Under the pieces are notes generated by a model. The model was not told the DNA's origin, searched no databases, and worked only from the letters and a program-made list of their open reading frames with translations. The translations under genes and the position numbers were made by a program. From Mycobacterium sp. 3519A (GTDB lineage Bacteria; Actinomycetota; Actinomycetes; Mycobacteriales; Mycobacteriaceae), in the NCBI RefSeq assembly GCF_900240945.1, contig NZ_OESG01000014.1:1780015-1844014 (forward strand): a DNA stretch of 64,000 nt. Direction: 5' to 3'. Below are positions 1 through 8,853 of this stretch, one piece after another (the stretch's first letter is position 1; the number at the start of each line of letters is the position of its first letter).

Positions 1-20
1 TGGGCGCCGGGCACATCTAG

Positions 21-902
21 CTAGCGCGTTTCGCCTGCCTCCCACGCCGCGACCTTGGCGAGCGCAGACCAGTCCAACGCCGCACCGCCGCTGGCGAGCA
101 GGGTGAGGAAGCGGTCTCGCAGCAGGCTGGCGATCGGCAACGGCGCCTGGAGTGCCTCACCCGCGGCGAGCACCAGACGGACGTCCTTGGCGCCGAGTTC
201 GGCCGCGAACCCCGCAGGCTCGAACTCTTCCCGCGCGATCAGCCCGCCGTACGTTTTGTACACCGGCGCGCCGAACAACGTCGACGTGAGAATCTCGAGG
301 TACGCCGTCTTGTCCACACCGGCTTTGGCAACCAAAGCCATTGCCTCGCTGAGTGATTCGATCACCGATGCGATCAGGAAGTTACCGCTCAGCTTCACCA
401 GGCTGGCCGCCTTCGGCTCCTCGGAGACGACGAAGGTCCGTTGACCGATCGCATCGAACACCGCTGCAATTGGCTCCAACGCCGCCTTCGTGCCGGCCGC
501 GACCACGAAAAGCTTTGCCGCAGCCGCTGCCTCGGGTCTTCCGAACACCGGCGCCGCGACGAACTGTTGGCCCACCTTCGTATGCGCTGCCATCAACTCT
601 TCTGTCAGCGCGACACTGATGGTGCTCGACGACACATGCGTGGCCCCAGGACGCAGCGTCGCGACAATGCCGTCGTCGCCGAATGTCACCGCGTGAACCG
701 CCTCGTCGTTGGACAGCATCGTGATCACGACGTCGCCGTGACACGCGTCGGCCACCGACTTCGCCGGCGTCGCGCCCTGCTCTGCCAGCGCCGCCACCTT
801 GTCCTGCGACCGGTTGTACGCGGTCACCTCGTGGCCGGCCTTCAGCAGATTCGCCGCCATGCCCGCGCCCATGTTTCCCAACCCGATGAACCCAATCTTC
901 AT
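21..902 (-). CDS. beta-hydroxyacid dehydrogenase family NAD(P)-dependent oxidoreductase
   Basis: This 293-residue protein belongs to the 3-hydroxyisobutyrate dehydrogenase/6-phosphogluconate dehydrogenase-like family, cytosolic enzymes that oxidise or reduce small hydroxyacids or semialdehydes with NAD(P). An N-terminal Rossmann motif GFIGLGNMGAGMA is at residues 4-16. The conserved Lys of the catalytic segment is in KLSGNF near residue 170. The usual DAPVSGG substrate loop is altered here to AAPVFGRPEAA, so the substrate cannot be predicted. The ATG start is preceded by AAGGTGG at good spacing. It lies 45 nt downstream of the DUF732 gene on the same strand. A second family member occurs at 52226-53074. 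Confidence 0.88.
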   Translation of the reverse strand: MKIGFIGLGNMGAGMAANLLKAGHEVTAYNRSQDKVAALAEQGATPAKSVADACHGDVVITMLSNDEAVHAVTFGDDGIVATLRPGATHVSSSTISVALTEELMAAHTKVGQQFVAAPVFGRPEAAAAAKLFVVAAGTKAALEPIAAVFDAIGQRTFVVSEEPKAASLVKLSGNFLIASVIESLSEAMALVAKAGVDKTAYLEILTSTLFGAPVYKTYGGLIAREEFEPAGFAAELGAKDVRLVLAAGEALQAPLPIASLLRDRFLTLLASGGAALDWSALAKVAAWEAGETR

Positions 903-947
903 GGGTCCACCTTGCCGGGTGTTGCTGTGCGCCGCTGAACGGCGGGG

Positions 948-1274
948 TCAGCCGCCGCTGCCCGAGGGCAGTTTGTCCTTGCAGTAGGCGTAGACCGCCA
1001 GGCCGCCGAAGTCCGCGGACTTCTGGATCGACCACTTGGTCTTCTTCGTCAGCATGTTCAGCGCGTCGTTGACGGTGCCGCCGTGCTCGAGGATGTCGCA
1101 CGTCGAATGTGCCAGGCTCAACGCCTGGTCTGGCGAACTCACCGAGACGCCCTTCTGCTGCAGACCCTTGAGGAACGCCTGGTCCAACTGATCATCGGCG
1201 GAGGCCGGCGCCGCGAGCGCCGTGGCCGTGCCCACTGCGAATGCGACCGCCGCCAGCAGGTGCTTCTTTCTCAT
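948..1274 (-). CDS. DUF732-family secreted protein
   Basis: A small exported mycobacterial protein of 108 residues. It has a Sec signal peptide (MRKKHLL, then an Ala/Val core, cleaved about after PASA) followed by a DUF732 domain. Two Cys residues, in STCDIL and YCKDKL, can form the family's disulfide. DUF732 proteins are small, helical, secreted or cell-wall associated, and have no established function. An in-frame start 48 nt upstream would give an unlikely signal peptide, so the internal ATG at 1274, which begins the basic n-region, is chosen. It may be cotranscribed with the dehydrogenase downstream. Confidence 0.8.
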   Translation of the reverse strand: MRKKHLLAAVAFAVGTATALAAPASADDQLDQAFLKGLQQKGVSVSSPDQALSLAHSTCDILEHGGTVNDALNMLTKKTKWSIQKSADFGGLAVYAYCKDKLPSGSGG

Positions 1275-1349
1275 CTGTCTCCCCAGTAACGTCCCCGGCC
1301 ACCCAGCAGCGTACGTCAGCAAAGGAAACTCTGCCTAGGGGGCAGTTAG

Positions 1350-1823
1350 TCAGGCTTGCATTTCCGCGGCGCGGTGAACTGCGTCGACGATGCCCTGATA
1401 TCCGGTGCACCGGCAGAAATTGCCGGACAGGCCTTCCCGGATCTCCTCGTCCGTCGGCGTCGGGTTGTCCCGCAGCAGCGCGGTGATCGACACGACGAAT
1501 CCCGGCGTGCAGAACCCGCACTGAAGGCCGTGGCACGCGCGCATCGCCGCCTGCACGGGCGACAACTCCCCGTCCTCCGACGCGATGCCCTCGACCGTGG
1601 TCACCTCGCACCCGTCGGCCTGCACCGCGAACATCAGACACGAGCGCGTCGCCTGCCCGTCGACCAACACGGTGCACGCCCCGCAGGCACCGTGCTCGCA
1701 GCCCAGATGCGTCCCGGTCAGGCCGCACCTCTCACGCAGGTAGTCAGCCAGCGTCAGCCTCGGTTCCACGGTCGCCTCGGTCGGTTGCCCGTTGACGGAC
1801 ACCTTCACCGGCCACTCATGCAT
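1350..1823 (-). CDS. molybdenum hydroxylase small subunit, two [2Fe-2S] clusters (CoxS/XDH type)
   Basis: The 157-residue iron-sulfur subunit of a xanthine dehydrogenase-family enzyme passes electrons from molybdopterin to FAD. The plant-type cluster is bound by Cys42, Cys47, Cys50 and Cys62. The second cluster is bound by Cys102, Cys105, Cys137 and Cys139, with the Gln101 that contacts the cofactor (QCGFCTPG). Length is normal. Its ATG overlaps the end of the FAD subunit gene by 8 nt, showing translational coupling. It is the last gene of the operon running from about 6.8 kb. Its substrate depends on the large subunit, which is not a canonical CO dehydrogenase. Confidence 0.93.
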   Translation of the reverse strand: MHEWPVKVSVNGQPTEATVEPRLTLADYLRERCGLTGTHLGCEHGACGACTVLVDGQATRSCLMFAVQADGCEVTTVEGIASEDGELSPVQAAMRACHGLQCGFCTPGFVVSITALLRDNPTPTDEEIREGLSGNFCRCTGYQGIVDAVHRAAEMQA

Positions 1824-2691
1824 TGCTCGCCTCCGCGGTCGCTTTCTCCCATGCGCGGGCCACCATGGTCGCCCCGACCTTGGCCCGATAGGCGGCCGAG
1901 CCCTGCAGGTCGGCCGGAATGTCGTCGAGTGAGTCGATCGCCAACCGGCCGACTTCGTCAGCGGCGACGTCGGCGACCGGCCGCCCGAGCACCGCTTCCT
2001 CCGCGGCCGAACCGCGCAGCGGCGTCGAGCCGAGTCCCAAAAGCCCTATCCCGCAGCGGCTGACGCGTGAATCGTCGTCCAGTTCGACGGCGATTGCCGC
2101 CCCCGCGATCGCGAAATCACCGTGCCTGCGCGCGAATTCCTCCACCGCGAATCCGGACCGCGCACCTCGGACCGGGAACCGCACGGCGGTCAGAATCTCA
2201 TCGGCGGCCATCGAGTTCTCCCACAGCCCGGTGAAGAACGCCGAGGCCGGAATCTGACGCGTCCCCCGTGGCGCCACCGCCTCCATGTGCGCGTCCAACG
2301 CCAACGCGACCGCCGCATACTCCGCGGCCGGATCCGCGTGGGCGATGGCGCCGCCGAGCGTGCCGCGCGTCCGGATCTGGAAGTGCCCGATGTACGGCGT
2401 CGCCAGCGTCAACAACGGCACGGAGTCGGCGACCTCGTCGTCCATCCCGACGAACGCGTGCGGCGTCGCTGCCCCGATCCGAATCTGCCCGTCCTGCAGG
2501 TCGATACCGACAAGCTCGTCGATCCGGGAGATGTCGATCAGGTTGTCGAAATGCGTCAGGCGCATCGCCAACATGGGCACCAGGCTTTGACCGCCCGCGA
2601 GGATCTTCGCGTCCTCGCCGTATTCGGCGAGCAGATCGACCGCCTCGTCCACCGCGCTCGGTCGGTGGTAGGCGAATGCGGCAGCTTTCAT
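1816..2691 (-). CDS. molybdenum hydroxylase FAD-binding medium subunit (CoxM type)
   Basis: This 291-residue protein is the flavoprotein subunit of a three-subunit molybdenum hydroxylase. It has the N-terminal FAD-binding domain typical of CoxM (start MKAAAFAYHRP, then the flavin pyrophosphate loop AGGQSLVPMLAMR about residues 32-44) and the second FAD contact TRGTLGGAIAHADP around residues 108-121. A C-terminal CO dehydrogenase flavoprotein domain follows. It overlaps the CoxG-like gene by ATGA and the small-subunit gene by 8 nt, so the set is one transcription unit. The flavin takes electrons from the 2Fe-2S subunit and passes them to a quinone or another acceptor that cannot be read from sequence. 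Confidence 0.93.
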   Translation of the reverse strand: MKAAAFAYHRPSAVDEAVDLLAEYGEDAKILAGGQSLVPMLAMRLTHFDNLIDISRIDELVGIDLQDGQIRIGAATPHAFVGMDDEVADSVPLLTLATPYIGHFQIRTRGTLGGAIAHADPAAEYAAVALALDAHMEAVAPRGTRQIPASAFFTGLWENSMAADEILTAVRFPVRGARSGFAVEEFARRHGDFAIAGAAIAVELDDDSRVSRCGIGLLGLGSTPLRGSAAEEAVLGRPVADVAADEVGRLAIDSLDDIPADLQGSAAYRAKVGATMVARAWEKATAEASNA

Positions 2692-3317
2692 CGGCGCCGC
2701 CTGCCCAGCAGGAAGCCGATGATGCCGCCCACCGTCAGCGCAGCCAGCGCCGGTGCGAACCGCTTGGCCATCGGCACCGCGACTACCTTCAACAAGTCGA
2801 CGGAATCGGCCGCCGCGGGTTGGCTTGCCGCCGTGGGAGTTTCAGCCGCAGGCGCGCTGGCGGCAGGTGCAGCTCCGCCGAGGATGTCGGCCTCGAGCGC
2901 CTTGGCGAACTGGGCGATCAGATTGCCTGCGACGTCGCCGAGGACCCCGCGGCCGAACTGAGCCGCCTTACCCGAGATGGTCAGGTCGGTGGTGATCAGC
3001 ACGCTGGTGGCGTCGCCTTCGTCCTTGAGTTGCGCCGTCACCACCGCGGCGGCGTTGCCGTTGCCCCGCGTCTCCTTGCCGTTGGCTTTGAGCACCACCC
3101 GTTGCGCCGCGGCGTCCTTCTCCAGGAACGCCGCTTCACCCTTGTACGACACGGTGATCGGGCCGACCTTCACCTTGACGGCACCGGTGAACTGGTCGCT
3201 GTCGACCGACAGCAGCGTCGCCCCCGGCAGGCACGGCGCGACCCGTTCGACGTCGGTCAGCACCTCCCACGTCGTCGCCGCAGGCACCGCGACTCGAAAT
3301 TCGTTGTTCAGCTCCAC
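2688..3317 (-). CDS. CoxG-like SRPBCC protein with C-terminal membrane anchor
   Basis: A 209-residue SRPBCC (START-like) protein of the carbon monoxide dehydrogenase subunit G family. Residues 1-150 form the CoxG fold (MELNNEF, then a PCLPGATLL motif). An Ala/Pro-rich linker follows at about 155-185, then a C-terminal hydrophobic segment (APALAALTVGGIIGFLLG) ending in RRRR, which should anchor it in the inner leaflet. In CO dehydrogenase systems CoxG tethers the enzyme to the membrane and helps quinone reduction, so a similar role is inferred. The start is GTG, overlapping the large-subunit stop by 1 nt (TAGTG). The gene lies between the large and medium subunit genes. Confidence 0.88.
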   Translation of the reverse strand: MELNNEFRVAVPAATTWEVLTDVERVAPCLPGATLLSVDSDQFTGAVKVKVGPITVSYKGEAAFLEKDAAAQRVVLKANGKETRGNGNAAAVVTAQLKDEGDATSVLITTDLTISGKAAQFGRGVLGDVAGNLIAQFAKALEADILGGAAPAASAPAAETPTAASQPAAADSVDLLKVVAVPMAKRFAPALAALTVGGIIGFLLGRRRR

Positions 3318-5632
3318 TATTGGGACTCCTCGATGAGCGCAACGATGGCGCAGGGACTGGCGGGCAATCGGGTCAGTGTCACACCGAGCGGCGCCAACGC
3401 GTCGTTGATCGCATTGATCACCGCGGGCGTCGCCCCGATCGCTCCGCCCTCGCCGACGCCCTTGTAACCGCCGACGCCCGGTCCCGGGATCTCGACGTGG
3501 CCGAACTCGATGGGTGGCACCTCGGTGGCCGTCGGCACCAGATAGTCGACGAAGGTGGAGGACAACGGGTTTCCGTCGTCGTCATAGGCCATCTCTTCCA
3601 GCAGCGCGCCGCCGATGCCCTGAACCGTGCCGCCCGCGATCTGGCCCTCGACGACGTTCGGGTTGATCATCGCGCCGACGTCCTCGCTGACGATGTAGCG
3701 CATGAGTGTGACATGGCCGGTTTCGATGTCCACCTCGCAGGTGCAGGCGTGGGTGGCGTTCGCCCAGTGGATCGGGGCCTGCGACGTGAAGCGCGCGGTC
3801 GCCTCCAACGACGCCGACATCCCTGCGGGCAACTGCTGCGGTTCGTAGTACGCGCGATAGGCCAGTTCGCCGAACGTCACGCTCTTGGAGTCGTCGTCGC
3901 GAACAAAAGCGCGGGACCCGCCCAGTTCGATCGCGTCCTCGTCGACCCCGAGCCTGGCGGCGGCCATCGCGACGATCTGCTTGCGCAGGATCGTGCCCGC
4001 CTCGTTGACCGCGCCCGCGGTCATCGGACCCGACCGACTGCCCTGGGTGCCCGCGCCATACGGCGTCACTGCGGTGTCGCCCTGAATCGTTGACACGTCG
4101 TCGATCTCGGCGCCGAGCGCGTCGGCGGTCAACTGCACCACCGTGGTCTCGAGGCTGTTGCCGGTCGACCCGCCGTTGACGTAGACGTTGATCTTGCCGG
4201 TGGGCTCCATCCGAATGGTCGCGCCCTCGGTGGCGAGGTGCCCGGTGGCCGCGCCCGTCGGCTCGATGTACGCCGAGAAGCCGAGGCCGATGTAGCGGCC
4301 CTGCTCCAGCGCCTCGCGTTGTTCGCGGCGAAACCCTTCGTGGTCAAGGATTTTCACTGCCTGATCGAAGGTGTCCGCTGGCGCGACGTGGTCGTACGGC
4401 ATGCCGTTGGGGTTGAAGTAGGGCATCTCGTCGCCGCGCAGGATGTTGCGCCGCCGCAGCTCGACGGGATCCATGTTCATCTTGCGCGCGGCGATGTCGA
4501 GCAGGATCTCGCGGGTCAGCGTCTCGTACTGCCACGGTCCGCGATACGCGGCGAGGCCCGCGGTGTTGGAGAACACCGTCTTGTAGTTGAAGCTGGCCTT
4601 CGGCACCCGGTACGGGCCGGGAAAGAACATGCCGACCGCGGCGGTCGTCAGCACCGGGTACGGCGTCGGATATGCGCCGATGTCGTAGGTGAAGTCGATG
4701 TCGGCGGCCAGGATGTTGCCCTCGTCGTCGAACGCCATCCTGGCCTTGCCGTCGACGTGGCGCGCCTGGCCGGCCGACATCAGGTTCTCGCGCCGGTCCT
4801 CGATCCACTTCAACGCGAACCCCACCTTGCGGGCGGCCAGCAGGATGCACATGTCCTCGCGCATCGGCACGACCTTCTGGCCGAAACCACCGCCGGTGTC
4901 GCGCATGATGACCCGCACGCGCTGCGCCGGAATGCCGAGCAGTCTCGCGGCGAACGCCCGCAGCTCGTGCGGCGTCTGGGTGGACGCCCACACCGTCAGT
5001 TCCTCCGACGACGCCTCCCACTCGACGACCATGCCCCGGGTCTCCATCGGCACCGGCGCGTAGATCTGTTGGTAGACACTGGCTTCCGCGACGTGCGCGG
5101 CGGATGCGAACGTCTCCTCGTCAGGCGGCGCACCCGCCAACCCGCCCGCCACGTTGTCGGGATACGCCTCATGGACGATCACGTCGGAGCCGACGGCCTT
5201 GGTGAAGTCGACGACCGCAGGCAGCGGTTCGTAGTCGACCTCGACCAGTTCGACGGCGTCTTCGGCGATGTAACGGCTCTCGGCGATCACCAACGCCACC
5301 GGGTCGCCGACGAATTTCGCCTCGCCCTCGGCCAGCGGCGGCCGCGGCGTGTCCGCGATGTCCTTGCCGGCGACGGCGTGCCAGGCCTCTTTGACATCCG
5401 GATTGATATCGGCCGCGGTGAATACCGCACGCACGCCCGGCAGCGCCAGGGCAGCGGAGGCGTCGATGCCGCCCAGCTTCGCGCGTGCGAAGGGGCTGCG
5501 CACGAAACAGGCGTGCAGCATGCCTGGCCTGATGACGTCGTCGACAAAGGTGCCGCGACCGGTCAGCAGGCGGTTGTCTTCGACGCGGGGAACTCGGGCG
5601 CCTGCATATCGGGGGGCAACCGTTTCCGTCAC
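3317..5632 (-). CDS. molybdenum hydroxylase large (molybdopterin) subunit, CoxL-like, non-canonical active-site loop
   Basis: The 771-residue catalytic subunit of a xanthine dehydrogenase-family enzyme. It has the N-terminal Ald_Xan_dh hammerhead domain, the molybdopterin-binding GGGFGQK motif near residues 247-253, and the C-terminal catalytic Glu in GVGEGGAIGATP near residue 728. The active-site loop that carries Cys in true CO dehydrogenase (AYxCSFR) reads AYRGPW near residue 362, so CO oxidation is unlikely. Form II paralogues usually have AYRGAGR, so this is a third variant. The start codon is GTG. It is the first structural subunit gene of the set, 55 nt downstream of xdhC. The substrate is unknown, probably an aldehyde or N-heterocycle. 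Confidence 0.93.
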   Translation of the reverse strand: MTETVAPRYAGARVPRVEDNRLLTGRGTFVDDVIRPGMLHACFVRSPFARAKLGGIDASAALALPGVRAVFTAADINPDVKEAWHAVAGKDIADTPRPPLAEGEAKFVGDPVALVIAESRYIAEDAVELVEVDYEPLPAVVDFTKAVGSDVIVHEAYPDNVAGGLAGAPPDEETFASAAHVAEASVYQQIYAPVPMETRGMVVEWEASSEELTVWASTQTPHELRAFAARLLGIPAQRVRVIMRDTGGGFGQKVVPMREDMCILLAARKVGFALKWIEDRRENLMSAGQARHVDGKARMAFDDEGNILAADIDFTYDIGAYPTPYPVLTTAAVGMFFPGPYRVPKASFNYKTVFSNTAGLAAYRGPWQYETLTREILLDIAARKMNMDPVELRRRNILRGDEMPYFNPNGMPYDHVAPADTFDQAVKILDHEGFRREQREALEQGRYIGLGFSAYIEPTGAATGHLATEGATIRMEPTGKINVYVNGGSTGNSLETTVVQLTADALGAEIDDVSTIQGDTAVTPYGAGTQGSRSGPMTAGAVNEAGTILRKQIVAMAAARLGVDEDAIELGGSRAFVRDDDSKSVTFGELAYRAYYEPQQLPAGMSASLEATARFTSQAPIHWANATHACTCEVDIETGHVTLMRYIVSEDVGAMINPNVVEGQIAGGTVQGIGGALLEEMAYDDDGNPLSSTFVDYLVPTATEVPPIEFGHVEIPGPGVGGYKGVGEGGAIGATPAVINAINDALAPLGVTLTRLPASPCAIVALIEESQ

Positions 5633-5687
5633 GGAATCACGTTATCGTATTTGAGAGCGACATTTCCACCCTCGTTGTCTCATCTAA

Positions 5688-6806
5688 TCAATCGTGGTGA
5701 ATACGGCCGCCGACCTCGGCCAACGGCTTGCCGCCGCCGCCCCAGCGGCGGGCGATGATCTCCGCGGCGATCGACACCGCGGTTTCCTCGGGGGTGCGCG
5801 CGCCTAGGTCGAGGCCGATCGGACTGGACACCCGATCGAGTTCGGCGTCGGTCAGGCCGACGTCGCGCAGTCGGGCCATCCGGTCCTCGTGCGTGCGGCG
5901 CGAGCCCATCACGCCGATGTAGTCCACCTCAGGTAGCCGCACCGCCACCTGCAGCACCGGCACGTCGAATTTGGGATCGTGGGTCAGCACGCAGATCGCG
6001 GTCCTGGCGTCAATCGCGTCCTGTTCGGCCTGCTCGCGCAGGTAGCGGTCCGGCCAGTCGACGACGACCTCGTCGGCGTGCGGGAATCGGGCGGGCGTCG
6101 CGAACACGGGTCTGGCGTCGCACACCGTGACCCGATAGCCGAGGAAGGAGCCCTGCCGGGCGAGGGCGGCGGCGAAGTCGATGGCGCCGAAGATCAGCAT
6201 CCGCGGCGGCGGTGCGTGGCTGGCGACGAACACCTCCATGCCTGCCTCCTGGCGCTGGCCGTCGGGCCCGTAACTCAGCACGGCCGTGCGGCCCGCGGCG
6301 AGCAGGCCTCTGGCGTCGTCGGCCACCGCGTCGTCGGCGCGCTGCGAGCCGAGCGACCCGTCGACGGTGTCCGGTCCGACGACCAGCCTGCGCCCGAGCC
6401 AGCTGGGGTCGGGGTGGGCGATCACGGTGGCAACGGCCGTCGGGCGGCGTGCGCCGATATTGTCGGCGATCGCCTCCAGCTGGGGAAAAGTGTTGCGCGA
6501 CACCGGCTCTGCGAAGATGTCGATGATGCCGCCGCAGGTCAATCCGACCGCGAATGCGTCGTCGTCGGAGATCCCGTAGCGCTGCAGTTCCGGTTGGCCG
6601 CTGGCGACCACCTCGTTGGCGAGTTCGTAGACGGCGGCCTCGACGCAGCCGCCGGACACCGAACCGGCGACCGTGCCGTCGGGGGCGACCACCATGGTGG
6701 CGCCCGGGGGGCGCGGCGCGGACTTGATGGTGCGCACGACGGTGGCGACACCCGCCGTGCCGCCGGCCCGCCATACGGTCAGCAGATCGTCGAGTACGTC
6801 TCGCAC
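5688..6806 (-). CDS. XdhC/CoxI-family molybdenum cofactor maturation protein
   Basis: A 372-residue XdhC-family protein, which binds molybdenum cofactor, helps its sulfuration and inserts it into xanthine dehydrogenase-type enzymes. The N-terminal XdhC/CoxI domain has the conserved SGGCVEAAV segment near residues 50-58. The C-terminal Rossmann domain starts around RMLIFGAIDFAAAL, near residue 205. The start is GTG. It sits just upstream of the large subunit gene, in the same direction, which fits a maturation role for that enzyme. The P450 gene ends 54 nt upstream and could share the transcript. Confidence 0.9.
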   Translation of the reverse strand: MRDVLDDLLTVWRAGGTAGVATVVRTIKSAPRPPGATMVVAPDGTVAGSVSGGCVEAAVYELANEVVASGQPELQRYGISDDDAFAVGLTCGGIIDIFAEPVSRNTFPQLEAIADNIGARRPTAVATVIAHPDPSWLGRRLVVGPDTVDGSLGSQRADDAVADDARGLLAAGRTAVLSYGPDGQRQEAGMEVFVASHAPPPRMLIFGAIDFAAALARQGSFLGYRVTVCDARPVFATPARFPHADEVVVDWPDRYLREQAEQDAIDARTAICVLTHDPKFDVPVLQVAVRLPEVDYIGVMGSRRTHEDRMARLRDVGLTDAELDRVSSPIGLDLGARTPEETAVSIAAEIIARRWGGGGKPLAEVGGRIHHD

Positions 6807-6860
6807 GCCCGAAGTCTATGCCCGCGGCCAAGCGTCCTTGGGCGAGTGCTCAGCGATGGC

Positions 6861-8090
6861 TCAAGCCGCGTCGAATTCCACCGGAAGAGTGGCGGGTCCG
6901 GTGATCCCCACCATCGGCTTCCACGGCGCCGGTCCGCTGCGACGCACGTTGCGCATCCGCCGGGTCATGACGCGCAAGGCTTCGGCGATCTCACGCCGGG
7001 CGAGGTTCGCGCCGAGGCAGTAGTGCGCGCCCGCACCGAAGGACTGCATCGGGGCGGCACCGTCGCGGGTGATGTCGAGCCGGTCCGGGTCGTCGTAGAC
7101 GGCCGGGTCGCGGTTCGCGGCGACGGTGTTGACCAGAACGAACGTGCCTGCCGGGATGGTGACGCCTTCGTATGCGACGTCCTGCAACGTCATGCGCATG
7201 ACCCCGATGGTGACGGGTTGGTAGCGCATCAACTCCTCGACCGCGTGCATCGCCAACTCGGGACGTTCGGCGAGCAGCGCCCACTGCTGCGGATGATCGC
7301 AGAGCACGTCGACCGCCGCGGCCACCTGGTTGCGGGTGGTGTCGGTGCCTGCCATCAGCAGGCCGCCTGCCAGCATCCGCAGTTCGGCCATGCTCAGCCG
7401 GTCGCCGTCGTCCTCGGCGCGGATCAGTTCGGAGATCAGGTCGTCGGTGGGGGAGTTGCGACGGTCGGCGACCATGTCGTCGACGTAGTCGTCGAGTTCA
7501 CCCCACGCCTTCAAGATGTCGGGCTCGTACTCGGCCGCCTTGAAGGTGAACGTCTTGAAGAACTCGTCGGCCCACGCGGAGAACAGCTGCCAGTCCTGTT
7601 TCGGCGCGCCGAGCAGTACGCAGATGACCGGAACCGGGTACGGGCGGGCGATATCGGCGACGACGTCACAGCGGCCCGCGGCCAGCAGCGGATCGGTCAG
7701 TTGCGTGACGATGTCGACGATCGTGGTGTCCAATCGGGCGACCGCGCGCGGGCTGAAGGCCTTGCACATCAGCCGGCGCATGCGGGCGTGTTCCTCGCCG
7801 TTGACGCTGAGCAGCGTCGCGGTCACGCGGTCCCACAGCGGACCTGAGGTGATGCCCTGTGCCTCGAGGCCCAAGCCCGGTGGCGGTGCCAGCCGGGGAT
7901 CGCGCAGGGCGGTATGTGCCAACTCGTAGCCCAAGATCTCGGGCCCGTGCGCGCCCATCGCGATCGGGGACCGATCGCGCGCCTCCTTGAGCGCGGTGTG
8001 CACGGCATCGGGAGTGGGCGCGTCCTCGTAGGAGACGGTGGGTAGGTCGGCTTCGAAAACCGTGGGGCAGGTGACCCTGACGACGCTCAC
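6861..8090 (-). CDS. cytochrome P450
   Basis: A complete 409-residue bacterial class I P450. The I-helix oxygen-activation motif is AGTDTTRNQ near residue 245, the ExxR pair is in VEELMRYQP near residue 285, and the heme-thiolate loop FGAGAHYCLGANLARRE lies near residues 345-361. Soluble cytosolic P450s need a ferredoxin and reductase; none is adjacent, so partners are shared. It starts 93 nt from, and divergent to, the VanX-like gene, and is followed by xdhC. The family number is not assigned because identity cannot be measured here. Confidence 0.93.
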   Translation of the reverse strand: MSVVRVTCPTVFEADLPTVSYEDAPTPDAVHTALKEARDRSPIAMGAHGPEILGYELAHTALRDPRLAPPPGLGLEAQGITSGPLWDRVTATLLSVNGEEHARMRRLMCKAFSPRAVARLDTTIVDIVTQLTDPLLAAGRCDVVADIARPYPVPVICVLLGAPKQDWQLFSAWADEFFKTFTFKAAEYEPDILKAWGELDDYVDDMVADRRNSPTDDLISELIRAEDDGDRLSMAELRMLAGGLLMAGTDTTRNQVAAAVDVLCDHPQQWALLAERPELAMHAVEELMRYQPVTIGVMRMTLQDVAYEGVTIPAGTFVLVNTVAANRDPAVYDDPDRLDITRDGAAPMQSFGAGAHYCLGANLARREIAEALRVMTRRMRNVRRSGPAPWKPMVGITGPATLPVEFDAA

Positions 8091-8183
8091 GGTGGCCTCC
8101 TCGTTCTCCGGATGCCTTCATCGTCTTGCCGGGCAGGTAGACCCGATAGCGTAGGTGGCTACCTGCTTTCGGGAGGTGTCTGC

Positions 8184-8837
8184 GTGCGCGTACCTGGTTG
8201 GGCTGCGCTGGCGATATCGTGCGCGATCTGCGCTGTTCCCGGCACTGCGACCGCGGCGCCGGTGCCTCCGGTTTCGGACGCCGCGCGGGCGGCGGGGCTG
8301 GTCGACGTCCGCACCGTCGTGCCCGACGCGGTCATCGACCTTCGGTACGCGACGCCGAACAACTTCGTGGGTGTGCCGCTGTATCCCGCCGACGCCCGGT
8401 GCCTGGTGCACGAGTCGATGGCGCAGGGACTGGCCGCCGCGGCGGCGGTGCTGCGACCGGCAGGTGAAGTGCTGCAGTTCTGGGACTGCTATCGGCCGCA
8501 CGACGTGCAGGTGCGGATGTTCGAGGCGGTGCCCAACCCGAACTGGGTGGCCCGGCCCGGCCCGTACTCCAGTAGCCACGAAACGGGCCGGTCGGTCGAC
8601 GTGACGATCGCCGACGCCGCGGGCCCGATCGACATGGGCACCGATTTCGACAACTTCACATCCAGCGCGTTCGCCTACGCGACCGACGGTGTCAGCGCGA
8701 CCGCACAGGCCAATCGCGGCCGGTTGCGCGACGCGATGAAGGCGGGCGGGCTGACGGTCTACCAGGGTGAGTGGTGGCATTTCGACACCAGCGACGCGCA
8801 CCAGAAGCGCCCGATTGTCAATGTGGCTGTGAATTAG
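8184..8837 (+). CDS. exported D-Ala-D-Ala dipeptidase-like (M15D, VanX family) protein
   Basis: An exported zinc dipeptidase of the VanX family, 217 residues. Zinc ligands are visible in SSHETGRSVDV (His and Asp) and EWWHFD (catalytic Glu and third-ligand His). A signal peptide covers the first about 25 residues (VRVPGWAALAIS, cleavage near TATAA). I start it at GTG 8184 because GGGAGG at 8171-8176 is correctly spaced and the signal peptide begins there. The longer ATG version from 8112 adds an unlikely leader. VanX-type enzymes cleave D-Ala-D-Ala; exported mycobacterial versions are usually treated as envelope peptide-recycling enzymes rather than resistance genes. A DKNYY lipoprotein gene follows after 16 nt. 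Confidence 0.88.
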   Translation: MRVPGWAALAISCAICAVPGTATAAPVPPVSDAARAAGLVDVRTVVPDAVIDLRYATPNNFVGVPLYPADARCLVHESMAQGLAAAAAVLRPAGEVLQFWDCYRPHDVQVRMFEAVPNPNWVARPGPYSSSHETGRSVDVTIADAAGPIDMGTDFDNFTSSAFAYATDGVSATAQANRGRLRDAMKAGGLTVYQGEWWHFDTSDAHQKRPIVNVAVN

Positions 8838-8853
8838 GTGATTCGATCAACGC

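Noticed and set aside
2268..3467. Long plus-strand frame over the CoxG-like and FAD-subunit genes
   Set aside because: It is Arg/Pro-rich antisense reading of well-supported genes, a common artefact of high GC content.
1350..6806. Aerobic CO dehydrogenase operon
   Set aside because: Subunit order and CoxG look similar, but the large subunit lacks the Cys-containing AYxCSFR loop required for CO oxidation.
5979..7847. 622-residue plus-strand frame opposite xdhC and the P450
   Set aside because: Composition is Gly/Asp/Arg/His-rich without domains; both genes on the other strand have clear motifs.
8112..8183. Longer N terminus for the VanX-like protein
   Set aside because: The ATG at 8112 adds a leader without signal features; GTG 8184 has a Shine-Dalgarno sequence and starts the signal peptide.
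8184..8837. Vancomycin resistance gene vanX
   Set aside because: The protein is exported and has no vanH or vanA neighbours, so it is more likely an envelope peptidase.
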